From: Citrobacter youngae ATCC 29220
GTDB lineage: Bacteria; Pseudomonadota; Gammaproteobacteria; Enterobacterales; Enterobacteriaceae
Direction: 5' to 3'
Assembly: GCF_000155975.1 (NCBI RefSeq)
Contig: NZ_GG730301.1
Location: 374,049 to 438,048, forward strand
Length of the DNA stretch: 64,000 nucleotides
The translations under genes and the position numbers were made by a program. Positions 63,207-64,000 of this stretch are shown in pieces. The notes below the pieces were generated by a model, which had not been told where the DNA came from, made no database searches, and was given only the letters and a program-made list of their open reading frames with translations. How positions within the stretch are numbered: the stretch's first letter is position 1; each line of letters opens with the position of its first letter.

Positions 63207-64000
63207 TTATAGTTGGATCTCAGGTGGTGATTCATTAAAAATCTCCTCCCACTGAGATTGCCAGTCATTGCTTAAGGAAAACTTTCTGAACTTATGGTGT
63301 AAATCTGTCCTTATTAATAACCACTTCTGTTTAGTTAATGCACTAGAGCGTAATGCTCGAGAAACATTATTTGTAAATTTTTTGTTATCTTCACTTACAA
63401 GGTGATCATTTATTGCCTCAGTAATTTCAGTTCCAATACTTGCCTCATGGCCCAAGTAAGCTCTAATTACCAATGCCACGAAAATAAGTGGAATATATTC
63501 ACTGCCACGAGACATAGCTTCATTTAAGCTTAATGGTTTTATCGTAGAAGGGACCTCCTTATCTCCATATGTAATATCTGTGTTTATTGGTTCATTTATA
63601 TCATCAAAGTTAAAAGATAAATTAATCTGGTTTGTTTTTTCTTTATTACAGCTATTGTCTTCATTTATTTCGTTTGTATAATTAAAGGAAGCTATTAGTT
63701 TGCTTATTCTCTTTTCAGTTAAAAATACATCAGTCTGTGTTTTTAATATTGATAATGATAATTTCTCCTTCTCATATTCAGAAGATAAATAACTGGATAT
63801 TAAACTTGGCATTTTGCTATGTTCAACCAGATCTATAATTTCATGGTTGTTATTTATTGTTCTATCATTATATATAGAGTTAACTAACTTATTAAGTTCA
63901 TCTTTCGCTTCATTATATGGTTTTTTCTCATGAAAAGGCAGATGGATTGAGGACAAAGAAAGATATATAGGAGTGTGGCATATATCAAGTATCAGACAGG
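63207..64000 (-). CDS. unknown AT-rich island gene, 5' end beyond window
   Basis: At least 249 codons from an in-frame TTG at 63956. The frame stays open to the window edge with no ATG in between, so the true start probably lies outside. The protein is rich in Asn, Ile, Lys and Glu. Residues about 150-185 are hydrophobic (YIPLIFVALVIRAYLGHEAS), followed by a basic segment (SRALRSSALTKQKWLLIRTD) that could be a small helical or winged-helix region. No family recognised. It is strongly AT-rich against the rest of the window and lies on the island side of the integrase remnant. Confidence 0.6.
   Translation of the reverse strand, partial: CLILDICHTPIYLSLSSIHLPFHEKKPYNEAKDELNKLVNSIYNDRTINNNHEIIDLVEHSKMPSLISSYLSSEYEKEKLSLSILKTQTDVFLTEKRISKLIASFNYTNEINEDNSCNKEKTNQINLSFNFDDINEPINTDITYGDKEVPSTIKPLSLNEAMSRGSEYIPLIFVALVIRAYLGHEASIGTEITEAINDHLVSEDNKKFTNNVSRALRSSALTKQKWLLIRTDLHHKFRKFSLSNDWQSQWEEIFNESPPEIQL

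Overview
The window looks like an enterobacterial chromosome, most likely Citrobacter or a close Salmonella/Escherichia relative. The left 16 kb holds genes near-identical to E. coli and Salmonella: alaE, stpA, ygaP, ygaV, yqaE, glaR(csiR)-gabPTD-lhgO-glaH(csiD). Next to them is tctCBA/tctDE, which sits beside the gab cluster in Salmonella. REP elements of the Escherichia/Salmonella type are present. There are no rRNA or tRNA genes and no CRISPR array. The genus is inferred from memory of gene order, not from a search.

Layout. (1) 1-10.0 kb: alaE (partial), stpA, a small YodC-like gene, the rhodanese/ArsR pair ygaP-ygaV, yqaE, then the minus-strand glutarate/GABA operon. GlaH hydroxylates glutarate to L-2-hydroxyglutarate, LhgO oxidises it to 2-oxoglutarate, GabP imports GABA, GabT and GabD convert it to succinate, and GlaR represses. 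The E. coli gene kbp (ygaU), normally between glaR and yqaE, is absent. (2) 10.1-11.8 kb: a divergent SDR/LysR pair. (3) 11.8-17.0 kb: the tricarboxylate transporter tctCBA and the divergent two-component system tctDE. (4) 17.4-30.5 kb: a tightly packed plus-strand Wzx/Wzy-type exopolysaccharide operon. It has a priming transferase, outer-membrane barrel, short OPX lipoprotein, Wzc-like co-polymerase with a damaged Walker A, flippase, polymerase, three glycosyltransferases, a small membrane protein and a secreted DUF4832-like protein. galE and a predicted beta-propeller protein follow on the minus strand. (5) 32.8-34.3 kb: a beta-carbonic anhydrase and a Gly/Asn-rich RcnB-like protein.

(6) 34.5-45.9 kb: a compact acid-stress cluster with evgAS, yfdX, hdeD, an hdeB-like chaperone, mdtEF and slp. 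In E. coli these genes are split between two distant loci. Putative EvgA boxes lie before evgA and between yfdX and hdeD. The EvgS has no room for the PAS domain of the E. coli protein. (7) 46.2-60.5 kb: a complete-looking myo-inositol island with iolR, iolA, iolD, iolG, a sugar ABC importer, a second Gfo/Idh dehydrogenase, iolC with a DUF2090 domain, iolE and iolB. Both divergent promoter regions carry a shared ATGRAAT-N4-RTTTCAT palindrome, a candidate IolR operator.

(8) 60.6-64.0 kb: a small repeat-rich secreted protein, a nucleotidyltransferase, and then the edge of a mobile island. The edge carries a frameshifted N-terminal fragment of an ssrA-type (IntA-like) integrase next to a terminator that resembles the sequence downstream of ssrA. 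An AT-rich unknown gene follows and runs off the right end. In E. coli the ssrA side of the gab region is the CP4-57 prophage site, so 17-64 kb is best read as the same hypervariable interval filled with different cargo (inference).
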